A DNA stretch of 64,000 nt from Caldilineaceae bacterium (GCA_022842065.1 JALHQH010000005.1:124001-188000); one strand, 5' to 3'. Shown: positions 46,813-57,422, numbered from the stretch's first letter. Notes: a model not told the origin generated them from the sequence alone. Program-made: numbers and translations.

Positions 46813-48492
46813 ATGAATCGCGTCGAGTTGCAACAGATGGCTGAAACGGAACATGCCAGCCAATCTGCCTTTCAATGCCGTGTGCTTTGCTGTGCCAGTA
46901 CCGCCTGTATTGCCTCCGGCAGCTCGCCAGTCAAAGATCTCTTGACCGAACATGTCAAAGCACATGGTTTACAAAATGAAATTGATATTGTGCCGACAGG
47001 TTGTAAGGGTTTATGTAGTGTTGGCCCGGTGGTGCGCATTCAGAAGCCCGGTCAGGCCGATGTCGTCTACGAACGGGTGACCCCTGAATTAGCGGCTGAA
47101 ATTTTTGAAAATCATATTCAACATGACCAGCCACTGCAAAAGCAAGTGCTCGATACGTCGCTGCCCTTCTTTACCAAGCAGACTAAAGTGGTGCTCGCCA
47201 ATAGTGGGCTAGTCAACCCAGAGCGGCTCGAAGATTATGTCAGCCGCGGCGGTTACACCACGCTGGCCAATGCCCTGCGCGAAATGACACCCGAAGAGGT
47301 CTGCCAGGAGATGATCCGCAGTGGCCTGCGCGGCCGCGGTGGTGCCGGCTATCCGACCGGGCTTAAATGGGACTTAGTGCGCAAGGCCGTCGGCGATAAA
47401 AAGTATATTGTGGCCAATGGCGATGAAGGCGATCCGGGGGCCTATATGGATCGCACCCTCATGGAATCTGATCCCCATCGTATTTTGGAAGGGATGGCGA
47501 TTGCCGGCTATGCGGTCGGTGCGGATCAGGGCTTTATCTATGTGCGCGGGGAGTATCAGATTGCGGCCAAACGGCTGGAGCGCGCAATTCGCGCCGCTGA
47601 GCGCCGTGGCATTCTCGGTGGTCGCGTGCTGGAGAGTGGCTTTAGCTTCCGCGTCGATATCCGTATTGGGGCGGGAGCCTTTGTCTGTGGCGAAGAAACG
47701 GCGTTGATGGCCTCGATTATGGGTCGCCGTGGTCAACCGGTGCCGCGCCCACCCTATCCTGCCCAGCAAGGGCTGTGGGGCAAGCCGACATTGATCAACA
47801 ATGTCGAGACCTTTGGCAACATTGTGCCGATTATTGAGCATGGCGCCGAATGGTTTGCCGGGATTGGTACGGAAAAGAGCAAAGGCACCAAAATTTTCGC
47901 CCTCACCGGCAAGGTCAACCACACGGGGCTGATCGAAGTGCCGATGGGCATCACCCTGCGTGAGATCATCTTTGAGATCGGCGGCGGCATCTCCGACGGT
48001 AACGAATTCAAGGCCGCGCAGACCGGTGGCCCCAGCGGTGGTTGTATTCCCGCCGAACACTTGGATACGCCGGTTGACTACGAGAGCCTCAAAGCGCTTG
48101 GCTCGATTATGGGTTCCGGCGGCTTGATTGTGATGGATAACAAGAGCTGTATGCCCGATGTCGCCAAATATTTTATGGAATTCTGCATGGATGAGAGCTG
48201 CGGCAAATGTGTGCCCTGCCGCGTCGGCACGGTGCAGATGCATCGACTGCTGGCGCGGGTCACCAATGGCAGCGCTACCCAGGCCGATCTGGCCCAACTC
48301 GAAGCGCTCTGTCCATATGTAAGCCAGACCAGCCTTTGTGGTCTGGGCCAATCTGCTCCTAACCCCGTGCTGAGTACCCTACGCTATTTCCGTGCCGAGT
48401 ACGAGGCACACATTCGCGATCATCACTGCCCTGCTGGGGTCTGTGATATGGACCAGGTGCCGCTGTTGGACCTGGTGGCTACCCACGCGTAG
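46813..48492 (+). CDS. hoxF: NAD-reducing hydrogenase diaphorase subunit HoxF (NuoF-type)
   Basis: The protein has 559 residues. An N-terminal thioredoxin-like [2Fe-2S] domain (residues about 14-105, [12 protein letters not shown] and [12 protein letters not shown]) is followed by the NADH/FMN-binding core. [18 protein letters not shown] and [13 protein letters not shown] are the glycine-rich FMN/NADH sites. The C-terminal [4Fe-4S] site is [13 protein letters not shown] with [12 protein letters not shown]. It is the NAD(H)-binding subunit. The ATG at 46813 is 7 nt after GAGGAG and 12 nt after the hoxE stop. After the stop, a CCCTCCC/GGGAGGG hairpin precedes hoxU. Length and motifs agree with group 3d hydrogenases. 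Confidence 0.95.
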   Translation: MNRVELQQMAETEHASQSAFQCRVLCCASTACIASGSSPVKDLLTEHVKAHGLQNEIDIVPTGCKGLCSVGPVVRIQKPGQADVVYERVTPELAAEIFENHIQHDQPLQKQVLDTSLPFFTKQTKVVLANSGLVNPERLEDYVSRGGYTTLANALREMTPEEVCQEMIRSGLRGRGGAGYPTGLKWDLVRKAVGDKKYIVANGDEGDPGAYMDRTLMESDPHRILEGMAIAGYAVGADQGFIYVRGEYQIAAKRLERAIRAAERRGILGGRVLESGFSFRVDIRIGAGAFVCGEETALMASIMGRRGQPVPRPPYPAQQGLWGKPTLINNVETFGNIVPIIEHGAEWFAGIGTEKSKGTKIFALTGKVNHTGLIEVPMGITLREIIFEIGGGISDGNEFKAAQTGGPSGGCIPAEHLDTPVDYESLKALGSIMGSGGLIVMDNKSCMPDVAKYFMEFCMDESCGKCVPCRVGTVQMHRLLARVTNGSATQADLAQLEALCPYVSQTSLCGLGQSAPNPVLSTLRYFRAEYEAHIRDHHCPAGVCDMDQVPLLDLVATHA

Positions 48493-48517
48493 GGGCAATA
48501 CCAAGCCACCCCTCCCT

Positions 48518-48547
48518 AACCCTCCCCTGCTAAGGGAGGGGTTAGTT
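48518..48547. repeat. Hairpin between hoxF and hoxU
   Basis: CTAACCCTCCC pairs with GGGAGGGGTTAG around the loop CTGCTAA, with a preceding CCCTCCC. It lies in the 82-nt hoxF-hoxU gap. It could modulate the relative expression of the two genes. Confidence 0.6.
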
Positions 48548-48574
48548 GTTAGCGCAAAAGAATGAGGCAAACCC

Positions 48575-49297
48575 ATGTCTGTTGTCACACTAACTGTCAA
48601 TGGTGAATTGGTGAGCGCCCGCACTGGCGAGACGCTGTTGCATGTGCTCCAGGAGCAGGGGATTGAAATTCCCACGCTCTGTCACCTGGAAGGCTTAAGT
48701 GAACGGGGCGGTTGTCGGCTCTGCCTGGTCGAGGTCGCCGGTACGAATAAGTTGCTGGCTGCCTGTGTCACCCCGGTCCAGGAGGGGATGGTGGTTAACA
48801 CCCATACCGAGCGGCTAGTCGAATACCGCAAGATGACCCTGGAACTGCTCTTTGCCGAGCGTAACCACGTTTGTGCCGTCTGTGTCATGAATGGCCACTG
48901 CGAATTGCAATGGCAGGCCGCATTGGCTGGCATGGATCATGTGCGTTATGACTATCTCTGCCCTGATCTGCCGGTTGATGCCAGCCACAAACTATTTGTA
49001 ATGGATCACAACCGCTGTATTCTCTGTACTCGCTGTGTGCGTGTTTGTGATGAAGTCGAAGGTGCCCATGTCTGGGATGTCATGGGGCGTGGGGCCAATA
49101 GCCGCCTAATCAGCGACCTGAATCAACCGTGGGGCACCAGCACCAGCTGCACCAGTTGCGGCAAATGTGTACAGGTCTGTCCCACCGGTGCGTTGACCAC
49201 CAAAGGCTCGACCGTGGCTGAGATGACCAAACGCCGCGACTTCCTGCAATGGATCGTCAACGGCCGCGAGAACAATATCTGGACGAACAACCAATGA
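48575..49297 (+). CDS. hoxU: NAD-reducing hydrogenase diaphorase subunit HoxU
   Basis: The protein has 240 residues. An N-terminal [2Fe-2S] ferredoxin domain has [19 protein letters not shown] and C-x13-C spacing to AACVTP. A NuoG-type region follows ([13 protein letters not shown], with the preceding His). Two [4Fe-4S] motifs come next, [13 protein letters not shown] and [15 protein letters not shown]. It relays electrons between HoxF and the hydrogenase small subunit HoxY. SD GAGG lies 9 nt before the ATG. Its stop precedes the preferred hoxY start by 11 nt, so hoxU and hoxY are almost certainly co-translated. Confidence 0.95.
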   Translation: MSVVTLTVNGELVSARTGETLLHVLQEQGIEIPTLCHLEGLSERGGCRLCLVEVAGTNKLLAACVTPVQEGMVVNTHTERLVEYRKMTLELLFAERNHVCAVCVMNGHCELQWQAALAGMDHVRYDYLCPDLPVDASHKLFVMDHNRCILCTRCVRVCDEVEGAHVWDVMGRGANSRLISDLNQPWGTSTSCTSCGKCVQVCPTGALTTKGSTVAEMTKRRDFLQWIVNGRENNIWTNNQ

Positions 49298-49308
49298 GGA
49301 ACGCGCTT

Positions 49309-49857
49309 ATGCCTGAAAAACGCAAGATTCGCCTGGCGACCGCCTGGTTAGGCGGCTGTTCCGGTTGCCATATGAGTTTCCTGGATTTAGATGAGAAGTT
49401 GATCGATCTGGCCGGGCTGGTGGAATTAGTCTACAGCCCGATTGCTGACGCCAAACATTTTCCCACCGATGTTGATGTTACGCTGGTGGAAGGCGCGGTT
49501 GCCAACATCGATCATCTCGAACTGGCGCGCGACATTCGCGCCCGCAGCAAAATTGTCGTCAGCTTTGGGGATTGCGCCGTCACCGGCAATGTCACCAGCC
49601 TGCGCAACAAACTGGGCGTCGAAGATCTGCTGACCAAGGTCTACCACGAAGGGCCGGGCGCGATTCCCCGGGGCGGCGAGGCGGATCAAGTCATGCCGGC
49701 GCTGCTGCCGCGCGTCTTACCGCTGCACCAAGTCGTACCCGTCGACGCCTACATCCCCGGCTGCCCCCCCGATGCGGATCGCATCTGGGCGGCGGTGTCC
49801 GCCTTACTGGCGGGTGAAGGGGTGGATCTGCCCGCGTCAATGCGCAAGTTCGGCTAG
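49309..49857 (+). CDS. hoxY: NiFe-hydrogenase small subunit HoxY
   Basis: The protein has 182 residues, the short form typical of group 3d. The proximal [4Fe-4S] cluster ligands are visible: two Cys in [12 protein letters not shown], one in FGDCAVTGN and one in [15 protein letters not shown] 49309 is preceded by GAGGA at a spacing of 7 nt; an in-frame ATG at 49294 that overlaps the hoxU stop is the alternative. It has no twin-arginine signal, as expected for a cytoplasmic enzyme. An iterated hairpin begins directly after the stop codon. Confidence 0.95.
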   Translation: MPEKRKIRLATAWLGGCSGCHMSFLDLDEKLIDLAGLVELVYSPIADAKHFPTDVDVTLVEGAVANIDHLELARDIRARSKIVVSFGDCAVTGNVTSLRNKLGVEDLLTKVYHEGPGAIPRGGEADQVMPALLPRVLPLHQVVPVDAYIPGCPPDADRIWAAVSALLAGEGVDLPASMRKFG

Positions 49858-49976
49858 GAAATAATTAATGGAAAATTGAAAATAATTAATGGTTAATGCA
49901 CCGCCCCAACGCGCGACTACCCGATGATCGAGATCATTAACCATTCTCCATTAATTGTTCTCAATTAATTATTAGC
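49858..49976. repeat. Iterated-unit hairpin element (AATTAATGG units)
   Basis: The left arm repeats units such as AATTAATGG, AAAATTGA, AATTAATGG and TTAATG. The right arm has the complement (CATTAACCA, TCCATTAATT, CAATTAATT). A non-repeated 40-nt centre separates the arms. It begins after the hoxY stop and ends 11 nt before the hoxH start. Confidence 0.8.
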
Positions 49977-49987
49977 AAGGATTCTTT

Positions 49988-51442
<1,455 letters not shown>

Positions 51443-51494
51443 AAATGACGACCGACGGCCGTAATCCACTGTTGGCAAAATATTCATAATTTAC

Positions 51495-51528
51495 TGCTCG
51501 GAGGGGATTGCCAAATCCCCTCCGAGCA
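51495..51528 (+). terminator. Hairpin after hoxH
   Basis: TGCTCGGAGGGGATT and AATCCCCTCCGAGCA are perfect 15-bp complements around GCCA. It lies 53 nt after the hoxH stop. There is no U-tract, so it may act as a 3' stabiliser or a factor-assisted terminator. Confidence 0.6.
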
Positions 51529-51549
51529 AGCCTAATCCCTAAATTTCGC

Positions 51550-51700
51550 TATACTCAAATCAGAAAGTGCCCCCTAGTTTCGGTCAGCGTGCGTCGCACT
51601 GACCACGGCATCTAACGGACTGGAAACAATTGTTGGTCAGTGCGACGCACGCGATCCCGTTGGCCCGCAAAACGCCGATTTTGAAACTGATTTGAGTATA
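51550..51700. mobile_element. MITE-like nested palindrome (TGCGTCGCACTG family, copy 3)
   Basis: The outer arms TATACTCAAATCAG (51550-51563) and CTGATTTGAGTATA (51687-51700) are perfect 14-bp complements. Inside them, 19-bp perfect arms (51587-51605 and 51634-51652) carry the core shared with the copies at 5729 and 18181. Terminal inverted repeats around a non-coding 151-nt body resemble a miniature mobile element. No target duplication was identified with certainty. Confidence 0.6.
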
Positions 51701-51786
51701 ACAGCGTAGCTGTCTGTGTTTATACTCAGTAGACCGCAACGCTTAGTCCATCGTCCGTCCTCCTTAACGTACAGAGTGCAGATATT

Positions 51787-52323
51787 ATGAACACTTCACT
51801 GCCAGCTTATAATTTGTTGATCATTGGCTATGGCAATGGGTTGCGCCGCGATGATGGGGCGGGGTTGGTGCTGGCGGAGCAGTTGGCGGTCAAACTATCG
51901 ACGCGCGGGGTTGCTGTCCATACGGTTGCCGTGCAACAACTGCTCCCGGAGTTGGCGTTGACCATCGCCAACGCCGATCTGGATGGTGTCCTCTTTGTGG
52001 ACACCGTTGCTGATCGCGGCGTAACCAAGATCATTTTTCACTCGCTGGTTGATGCGGCCACCCATGTCGCATTGGGCCACCACCTGACCCCACAGGCGCT
52101 CTTGCTCTACGCCGCCCGCCTCTATGGTCATTGCCCCCCGGCGTGGCTGGTGGCGATTCCTGGTACAGATTTTGGACACGGTGAAGGCTTTAGCCCACAG
52201 ACAACACAGCTTTTAGCCGACGTTGCCCCGCTTGCCACCGCAGTCTTAGACGCGATCCGCAGCCACACCATTCCTGTCGTTACTGACCACCGCCGACTCG
52301 CTGCCATTCACTTGGACAGGTGA
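51787..52323 (+). CDS. hoxW: Hydrogenase maturation endopeptidase (HoxW/HycI type)
   Basis: The protein has 178 residues. The family signature at the N-terminus is IIGYGNGLRRDDGAG (nickel-sensing Asp in the following strand). VLFVDTVADRG supplies the second acidic metal-binding site. HHLTPQALLLYAARLYG and LVAIPGTDFGHGEGFSP are typical of the HoxW subgroup. It removes the C-terminal peptide of HoxH once nickel has been inserted. It is separated from hoxH by a repeat-rich gap but has the same direction. No strong SD is visible. The assignment to HoxH rather than another hydrogenase rests on proximity. Confidence 0.85.
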   Translation: MNTSLPAYNLLIIGYGNGLRRDDGAGLVLAEQLAVKLSTRGVAVHTVAVQQLLPELALTIANADLDGVLFVDTVADRGVTKIIFHSLVDAATHVALGHHLTPQALLLYAARLYGHCPPAWLVAIPGTDFGHGEGFSPQTTQLLADVAPLATAVLDAIRSHTIPVVTDHRRLAAIHLDR

Positions 52324-52344
52324 AGTTGGCGTAAGTGCTGGGAA

Positions 52345-52413
52345 AATAGAACGTGGATTTGGCGGATTTTCGCTGATTTTTATGGGCTGAATCAGCAAAA
52401 TCCGCGTTCTATT
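52345..52413. repeat. Hairpin between convergent genes (AATAGAACG arms)
   Basis: AATAGAACGTGGATTTGGCGGATTTT... pairs with ...AAAATCCGCGTTCTATT. The left arm holds an iterated GGATTT motif. It lies between the stops of the convergent protease (52323) and transsulfuration (52430) genes and may terminate both. Confidence 0.65.
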
Positions 52414-52429
52414 GAGGCATGTGGCCTGT

Positions 52430-53581
52430 TCAATCCAACGTCGCTGTTGCCGCCAACGCCTGCGCCAAATCCGCAATCAGATCATCAGGATGCTCTAACC
52501 CAATCGAGCAGCGCAGCAGATTGTCCGGCGCTTTGGTCGTTGGCCCCTCGATACTGAAGCGATGTTCAATCAAACTTTCCACGCCACCCAGGCTCGTCGC
52601 CTGTGTGAAAATTTTGGTCCTGCCGGCGAGACGCAAGGCGTTATCATGGCCGCTGCGCCCCCCACCCGCCTTCACTTGGAAAGAGAGCATGCCGCCAAAG
52701 TCGCTCATTTGTTTGGCCGCAATCGCATGGCCGGGATGGCTGGTTAGCCCCGGATAGTGGACCGCCGCCACGCCGGGGTGATCAGCCAAGAAGGCCGCCA
52801 CCTTACGCGCATTTTCACAGTGAGCGCGCATGCGATAGGGCAGCGTGCGGATGCCACGCAGCAGCAGCCAGCAATCAAAAGGCGAAGGGACCGCCCCACC
52901 GGTGCGCTGGATAAAACGAATCCGCTCGAAGAAGCTATCCTCCGCTTTCGTGATAATCGCCCCCCCCAACACATCGCTGTGGCCGCAGAGATATTTGGTC
53001 GTCGCGTGGACCGCCAGATCAGCACCCAGGTCTAACGTACGTTGCAGCATCGGCGTCGGCCAGGTGCTGTCACAGGCACAAACTGCGCCGGCGGCGTGGG
53101 CAATCGCTGCGACCGCACTAATATCGGTGATCTTAAGCTGCGGGTTGGACGGCGTTTCGATCCAGATCAGCTTGGTATTGGGCCGCATCGCCACTTGGAC
53201 CGCTGCCAGGTCAGTCATGTCAACCGCGGTGTGACTCAAGCCCCAGCGGCCAAAGAGTTCACTGAGCAACTTCCCCGTGCCAAAGTAAATATCATCGGGA
53301 ATCAGCACATGATCGCCCGTCTGCAATGCCTGAAAAACAGTCATAATCGCCGCCATGCCCGAGCTAAAGGTGGCCGCAGCCGCGCCCCCTTCCAATGCGA
53401 CCAGCGCTGTCTCCAGCGCGTGGCGATTGGGATTGTCGGAGCGAATGTACACGTAGCCGCTAGGATAGCTGCCATCGGTGGCGCGTTCAAAAGTGGTGGA
53501 GAGGTGGATCGGAGGCATCACCGCACGCGTGGTGGGGTCGATCTCCTTGCCGGCGTGGACGGCGATTGTTTCGATTTTCAT
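52430..53581 (-). CDS. Cystathionine gamma-synthase/lyase-family PLP enzyme
   Basis: The protein has 383 residues, a standard length for the Cys/Met-metabolism PLP family. PLP contacts are visible: SGMAAI (phosphate cup), DDIYFGTGKL, CDSTWPTP (Asp171, pyridine N) and HATTKYLCGHSDVLGG (Lys196, Schiff base). SLGGVESLIEHR and IGLEHPDDLIADL are typical C-terminal motifs. It acts in transsulfuration (cystathionine gamma-synthase, gamma-lyase, or O-acetylhomoserine-type). Sequence alone does not separate these activities. It is monocistronic on the minus strand and convergent with the hydrogenase protease gene. Confidence 0.85.
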   Translation of the reverse strand: MKIETIAVHAGKEIDPTTRAVMPPIHLSTTFERATDGSYPSGYVYIRSDNPNRHALETALVALEGGAAAATFSSGMAAIMTVFQALQTGDHVLIPDDIYFGTGKLLSELFGRWGLSHTAVDMTDLAAVQVAMRPNTKLIWIETPSNPQLKITDISAVAAIAHAAGAVCACDSTWPTPMLQRTLDLGADLAVHATTKYLCGHSDVLGGAIITKAEDSFFERIRFIQRTGGAVPSPFDCWLLLRGIRTLPYRMRAHCENARKVAAFLADHPGVAAVHYPGLTSHPGHAIAAKQMSDFGGMLSFQVKAGGGRSGHDNALRLAGRTKIFTQATSLGGVESLIEHRFSIEGPTTKAPDNLLRCSIGLEHPDDLIADLAQALAATATLD

Positions 53582-53611
53582 CGGTGTATCTTTCTAGCCT
53601 TGAAATGGCAT

Positions 53612-54052
53612 TTATGCCGGATAATATTCATCATCGCGCAGTTGATCAAACGCATAGGGACAGGTTGCGGGAAAATGGCGCTGGTCAATCCCGGTTTCCT
53701 CTTCTGCCCCAATGCGTGCTTTACGGTACGCGGTGTCAATCACTCGTTCAACCTCGTAATGTAGGCTAGGGCTCTCTTCCAGCAATTCTTCGATTTCAAT
53801 CCGCTGGATCTTGATGGTATTTTCCCAACTGCGTGAGCGTTTTTCCGGTTGATACTGCCATTTCAGCAGATGGACAAGGAGAATCGTCAATCGGCTCGCT
53901 AGTTCACGCTTTTCGCTCTTACCCATAGATTCCAATTCTTCAGCAATGTTTTCAAAATCTACATTACTTAGTTCGCGGTTACGCAGTAGTTGCGCTGTGG
54001 TATTCAACCAACCGTAAAAATCTTCGGCATAAGCAATTTTTTCTATGTGCAC
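53612..54052 (-). CDS. DUF29 family protein
   Basis: The protein has 146 residues. DUF29 markers are DFYGWLNTTAQLLRNRELSNVD, NIAEELESMGKSEKRELASRL and the following LLVHLLKWQYQPEKRS. The family is small, helical and of unknown function, and is widespread and often multicopy in cyanobacteria and Chloroflexota. The start is a GTG at 54052 with GGGAG about 10 nt upstream. It lies 29 nt after the 296-residue hypothetical gene on the same strand. Confidence 0.85.
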   Translation of the reverse strand: MHIEKIAYAEDFYGWLNTTAQLLRNRELSNVDFENIAEELESMGKSEKRELASRLTILLVHLLKWQYQPEKRSRSWENTIKIQRIEIEELLEESPSLHYEVERVIDTAYRKARIGAEEETGIDQRHFPATCPYAFDQLRDDEYYPA

Positions 54053-54080
54053 AATGTTCTACTCCCTCAGTAGAATATAC

Positions 54081-54968
54081 TTACCATTCTCCTGATAATA
54101 CCATCGAATCCACATAGAGAAAAGCCCGCTTCGCTGTATCGGTCTCCACCCAAAACGCGGTGTTCAACATGCACCATAGATTCGCCATCGCCGGCATGCG
54201 CATCGGTTCGACGCCGGGTAGACTGGCGAGATCGTAGACGCGGTCGTTGCACTGGAAACGTAGATAGCTCATCGTCGCCAGGTCGAAATCAAGGCGCAGG
54301 TAGTACCAATTCTGCTTGGTGGCAATCTCATTGTAACACAGGCGCTGATCGCCATCGGGTAAAAACTCCCACCCTTCGGGGGCCAAGTGAAAGTGGGACT
54401 TCGTCTTACCACTGCCACCGATCTCATGCAGCGCGACCCGTTCTTTCTTGTACTGCCAGCGCCCGACAAACTCGCCATCAAGCGCGTTGAGATAGCGCAG
54501 ATGGGGCATGATCCGCTGCGGGTTGGCACCATGTCGATCCACTTCCTGCAGATCAAAGAGCACCCCCACCGCACGCACATCAGTCTCCGATAGCTTGAGC
54601 GCCGACGCTTCCGGTTTGAAGGTAAAATATGCTTCCAACCGAATCGGCCCCAAGTGGCGGAAGGTCAACCGTTTGATTGCTACGGCCAAGGCGCCAGGAT
54701 GCGGACGCGTCGCCAACTTCATGGCATAGGTGCCATTCATCGAGCCATCGCTGCCGGTATCCCACATACTCAGGTTACTCAACATAGGGCCGCGCAGATC
54801 GCGATAGGGGGGAAGGATCGAGTCGAGCGAATCTTCATAGTTGCCGATCAGCGGCGTCCACCCCTGCAACCCCCGGTCAAAATCATCGGCGACGATGATG
54901 CGTGGCAGGGGGTCGAAACGGCTCAGTAAGGGATTGGCGCGTAACAACGCCTCTTGTAGCTCAGTCAT
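54081..54968 (-). CDS. Hypothetical protein with lectin/jelly-roll-like character
   Basis: The protein has about 295 residues. It contains DDFDRGLQGWTPL near the N-terminus, a start typical of beta-sandwich 'DFD..L.GW' proteins. It is rich in beta-strand-like stretches (RLEAYFTFKPE, YYLRLDFDLATMSYLRFQ) and has no signal peptide. I cannot assign a family with certainty. The stop codon of the decayed DUF1016 gene overlaps the ATG at 54968 (TGATG); a GTG at 54971 directly precedes it. Possible translational coupling links them. Function unknown. Confidence 0.65.
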   Translation of the reverse strand: MTELQEALLRANPLLSRFDPLPRIIVADDFDRGLQGWTPLIGNYEDSLDSILPPYRDLRGPMLSNLSMWDTGSDGSMNGTYAMKLATRPHPGALAVAIKRLTFRHLGPIRLEAYFTFKPEASALKLSETDVRAVGVLFDLQEVDRHGANPQRIMPHLRYLNALDGEFVGRWQYKKERVALHEIGGSGKTKSHFHLAPEGWEFLPDGDQRLCYNEIATKQNWYYLRLDFDLATMSYLRFQCNDRVYDLASLPGVEPMRMPAMANLWCMLNTAFWVETDTAKRAFLYVDSMVLSGEW

Positions 54969-55809
54969 CACTCCAGCTCCTGTTCTTGTGCTGATCCATC
55001 GGTCATGTCGCCGCTCAACTCGGCTTCCAATGCTTCGATGGTAGGTAGATTGCTTTTCAGTTACTCATCACCAACCTGGACTAAATACTGCCGACCGACA
55101 AAGGCAAAGCCCTGCCCAAGTTCGAGTAGAAATTTTTCCAGGTGGCGGATTAGCCCGGTTTCCAACTTGCGCTCATGAAATGATTCTGCCAGCGTAAGAA
55201 AGTCGAAGAGGTAAGGATCCTTGAGGGTCTGCTGGACCAAGTCGGATTGCGGTGCCGGCAGGTGGGTAACAAAATTGTTGGTCGATTGCCCTTGGCGTTC
55301 ATGTAGGCGACTGTCAATCATCAACGTCAAGATGTTGCAACTCCAGCCTTGGGTCAAGGTTTGCTGCATGTACCAGCGACGAATTGACCGATCTTTGATC
55401 CGTTCTAGTAAAAGAACATTATGGCCCCAAGGAATTTTTGCAACAAGCTGTTGCAAAATTGTTAGGTCATTCATTTCTGCTACCTGGCTGTCGCGATCTG
55501 AGAAAGTTGGCGTAGATTTTTGCGCTGTTGCTGGGGCACCGTATTCCCTCGCGAATTGCAACATATAGCCAATATTACGCTTGGAAAACCCTTTTACTTC
55601 CGGCACTCATTATGCAGATCTTGGGCAAGTTTAGGGATGATGCCTGCGCCCCAGCCCTCCGCTTGCTGCCGCTGCTCGATCAACCGGCCAATCTCCCAAT
55701 AGAGTCGAATGAGTTCGGCATTGACCGATAATAGGGCGCGCGTTTGTGCCTCACCAATCCGCTGTTTGATCTCATGTAAAAGGCTGGTGTACAGGGTCAA
55801 TTCATCCAT
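54968..55809 (-). pseudogene. Decayed DUF1016 (YhcG-type PD-(D/E)XK nuclease) gene
   Basis: The 5' part (55809-55594) encodes the DUF1016 N-terminal domain (YTSLLHEIKQRIGEAQTRA, LYWEIGRLI, IIPKLAQDLHNE). It then shifts frame at NECRK/PEVKGFSKRN. The second frame (55606-55061) continues with GFSKRNIGYMLQFAREYG, IPWGHNVLLLERI and GFAFVGRQYLVQVGDE, and stops there. Beyond the stop, the same frame encodes LKSNLPTIEALEAELS, the normal C-terminus of the family. The catalytic core expected in between (about 100 residues) is missing. There is thus one frameshift and one internal deletion with a stop; the nuclease should be inactive. Confidence 0.75.
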
Positions 55810-55824
55810 GTCAATCTGCTCCAG

Positions 55825-56166
55825 CTACCCTTTCAAGACCAGATAGACGATTACTGTCACGCTTGACCCCGCCGGCACCTCACCGGCCAACCGCAGCCAG
55901 CCACCGAACTGTTCGACGCGACAGAAGGCGAGATCGCCATCATCGTCGGCGGTTGGGAGGTAGAGGATTTCCCCCTCGTTGCACCAATGCATGCCATCGG
56001 GCGAAATTTGCACATGGGCGGCGAGCATATCTGGCGGATTCTCCTTAGCCAGGACGCGCACAAAGAAGATCGCTTCGCTGGCCCAGGCGACTTCATAGGG
56101 TTCGGTGGCAAAGTCGCCTTGCCAGGTCACATTGCGTTCAATGACTGCGGTGTGGCTCTCTTGCAT
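55825..56166 (-). CDS. Small hypothetical beta-rich protein
   Basis: The protein has 113 residues and is soluble, with predicted beta strands throughout (VTWQGDFATEPYEVAWASEA, GWLRLAGEVPAGSSVTVIVYL). I recognise no named family. ATG 56166 has GAGGAG 9 nt upstream, a strong translation signal. It lies 15 nt upstream of the decayed DUF1016 gene and may have formed an operon with it and the following hypothetical genes. Function unknown. Confidence 0.65.
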   Translation of the reverse strand: MQESHTAVIERNVTWQGDFATEPYEVAWASEAIFFVRVLAKENPPDMLAAHVQISPDGMHWCNEGEILYLPTADDDGDLAFCRVEQFGGWLRLAGEVPAGSSVTVIVYLVLKG

Positions 56167-56261
56167 GTTCGATTACTCCTCATCGTTGCGGTCGGTTACC
56201 ATCGTTTCGTCTATCATACCACACGCTGGCGCTGGCAATCCTCATTCGGTTTGGCGGCGTT

Positions 56262-56322
56262 GCAGTAACAAAAAAGGGGAAGTTGGTTTGTCACTCGACA
56301 AACCGACCTCCCCTTGTACTGC
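56262..56322 (-). terminator. Strong hairpin with T-tract on the minus strand
   Basis: AAGGGGAAGTTGGTTTGTC (56274-56292) pairs with GACAAACCGACCTCCCCTT (56297-56315) with one mismatch; outer GCAGTA/TACTGC also pairs. On the minus strand the stem is followed by TTTTTTG, the form of an intrinsic terminator. It would serve htpX, whose stop is about 220 nt away. Confidence 0.65.
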
Positions 56323-56407
56323 GGCTAAGCCCGAATTTTATTGGTTCAATGGGATCATAGGGGGTTGCCGTCCCGCCCCGCCGTCAACGCGCCCAGTGTG
56401 GGCACCC

Positions 56408-56480
56408 GGGCTACCCAACAACGCCGAGTAACCCCCCTCCCTTAGCCGGGTTTACCCGGCGTTGTTGGGTAGCCCTGCGG
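56408..56480. repeat. Inverted repeat with arms GGGCTACCCAACAACGCCG
   Basis: Perfect 19-bp arms near 56408-56426 and 56456-56475 (CGGCGTTGTTGGGTAGCCC) enclose a G/C-rich centre with another small stem. It lies between htpX and the minus-strand terminator hairpin, so it would be in the htpX 3' untranslated region. It may be a dispersed repeat; no other copy was seen in this window. Confidence 0.7.
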
Positions 56481-56540
56481 CTTTAGCCCAGGGCGATCTT
56501 GTTAACCCCCTACATTCCAGTTAAGCCATTTTATCTACAC

Positions 56541-57422
56541 TTAGGCCGTTGCCCGTTGCCCCAGGGCCAACTGTTCCAACCGGGCGATGCGTTCCTGCGT
56601 CGGCGGGTGGGTGCTAAAGAGGCCGGCAATGGCACCACCAGAGATCGGGTTGATGATATACATGTGTGCCGTCGTCGGGTTGACGGCCATCGGCATCTGT
56701 TTGCTCCAGCCCTCCAGCTTGCGCAACGCCGAAGCCAGGGCAATTGGGTCGCCGGCGATGCGGGCACCGGCGGCGTCGGCCCCATATTCACGGGTGCGCG
56801 AGATCGCCAGTTGGACCAGCGTTGCCGCAATCGGGGCCAGGATGATCATAAAGAGCCCACCGACCATGCCACCAAGGCCACCTTCTTCTTCCTCGTCGTT
56901 GCCGCCAAAGCCGCCAAAGATCATCGCCCATTGGGCCATGTTGGCGATCATCGTGACCGCACCGGCCACCGTTGCCGCAATTGCGCTGATCAGCGTGTCG
57001 CGGTTCTTAATGTGACCCAGTTCATGGGCGATCACGCCGGCCAACTCATCGCGATCCAGCAGGCGCATGATCCCACTCGTCACTGCGACCGCGCCGTGGG
57101 CGGGATCGCGCCCCGTGGCAAAGGCATTGGGGGCCTCAGAATCGATCAGATAAACACGTGGCATAGGGACCTCGGCGCGCCGGGCCAACTCACCCACCAT
57201 CCCATGCAATTGGGGAGCTTCGGCAGCCGTCACCTCGCGCGCGCCGGACATCTTGAGCGCAATCTTATCGGAAAACCAATAAGCCCCACCATTCATGGCC
57301 AGGGCCAGGACAAAGGCCAAGACCATGCCGCCATTGCCACCCACGCCCTGGCCAATCAAAACCAGGAGTACCGTCAAGCTGGTGAGTAATAGGGTTGTTT
57401 TTAAGGTATTAAAGCCGCTCAT
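56541..57422 (-). CDS. htpX: HtpX-type membrane zinc metalloprotease (M48B)
   Basis: The protein has 293 residues. Two N-terminal membrane helices (about 8-25 and 32-48) are followed by a zinc-binding HELGH (His133, Glu134, His137) and the third ligand Glu212 in [10 protein letters not shown]. Two further hydrophobic segments lie between them. [12 protein letters not shown] is a family signature. HtpX degrades misfolded membrane proteins in quality control, working with FtsH. A Gly/Glu-rich loop (about 170-186) is inserted before the fourth helix. SD GGAG precedes ATG 57422. The 3' region carries hairpins down to 56262. Confidence 0.9.
   Translation of the reverse strand: MSGFNTLKTTLLLTSLTVLLVLIGQGVGGNGGMVLAFVLALAMNGGAYWFSDKIALKMSGAREVTAAEAPQLHGMVGELARRAEVPMPRVYLIDSEAPNAFATGRDPAHGAVAVTSGIMRLLDRDELAGVIAHELGHIKNRDTLISAIAATVAGAVTMIANMAQWAMIFGGFGGNDEEEEGGLGGMVGGLFMIILAPIAATLVQLAISRTREYGADAAGARIAGDPIALASALRKLEGWSKQMPMAVNPTTAHMYIINPISGGAIAGLFSTHPPTQERIARLEQLALGQRATA

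Larger units (their letters stand above)
51443..51786. other. Intergenic region with terminator hairpin and nested repeat
   Basis: This region includes a perfect hairpin (51495-51528) and a 151-nt nested inverted repeat (51550-51700). A short piece CAGTAGACCGCAACG, related to the repeat at 20234, lies near 51727. No gene was recognised. It separates hoxH from its probable maturation protease gene. Confidence 0.55.

Noticed and set aside
47374..48351. 325-codon minus-strand ORF opposite hoxF
   Set aside because: Antisense to the fully conserved HoxF reading frame.
55061..55606. Second DUF1016 frame taken as an independent 181-aa gene
   Set aside because: It begins in the middle of the family fold and continues the upstream frame after a frameshift; treated as part of one pseudogene.
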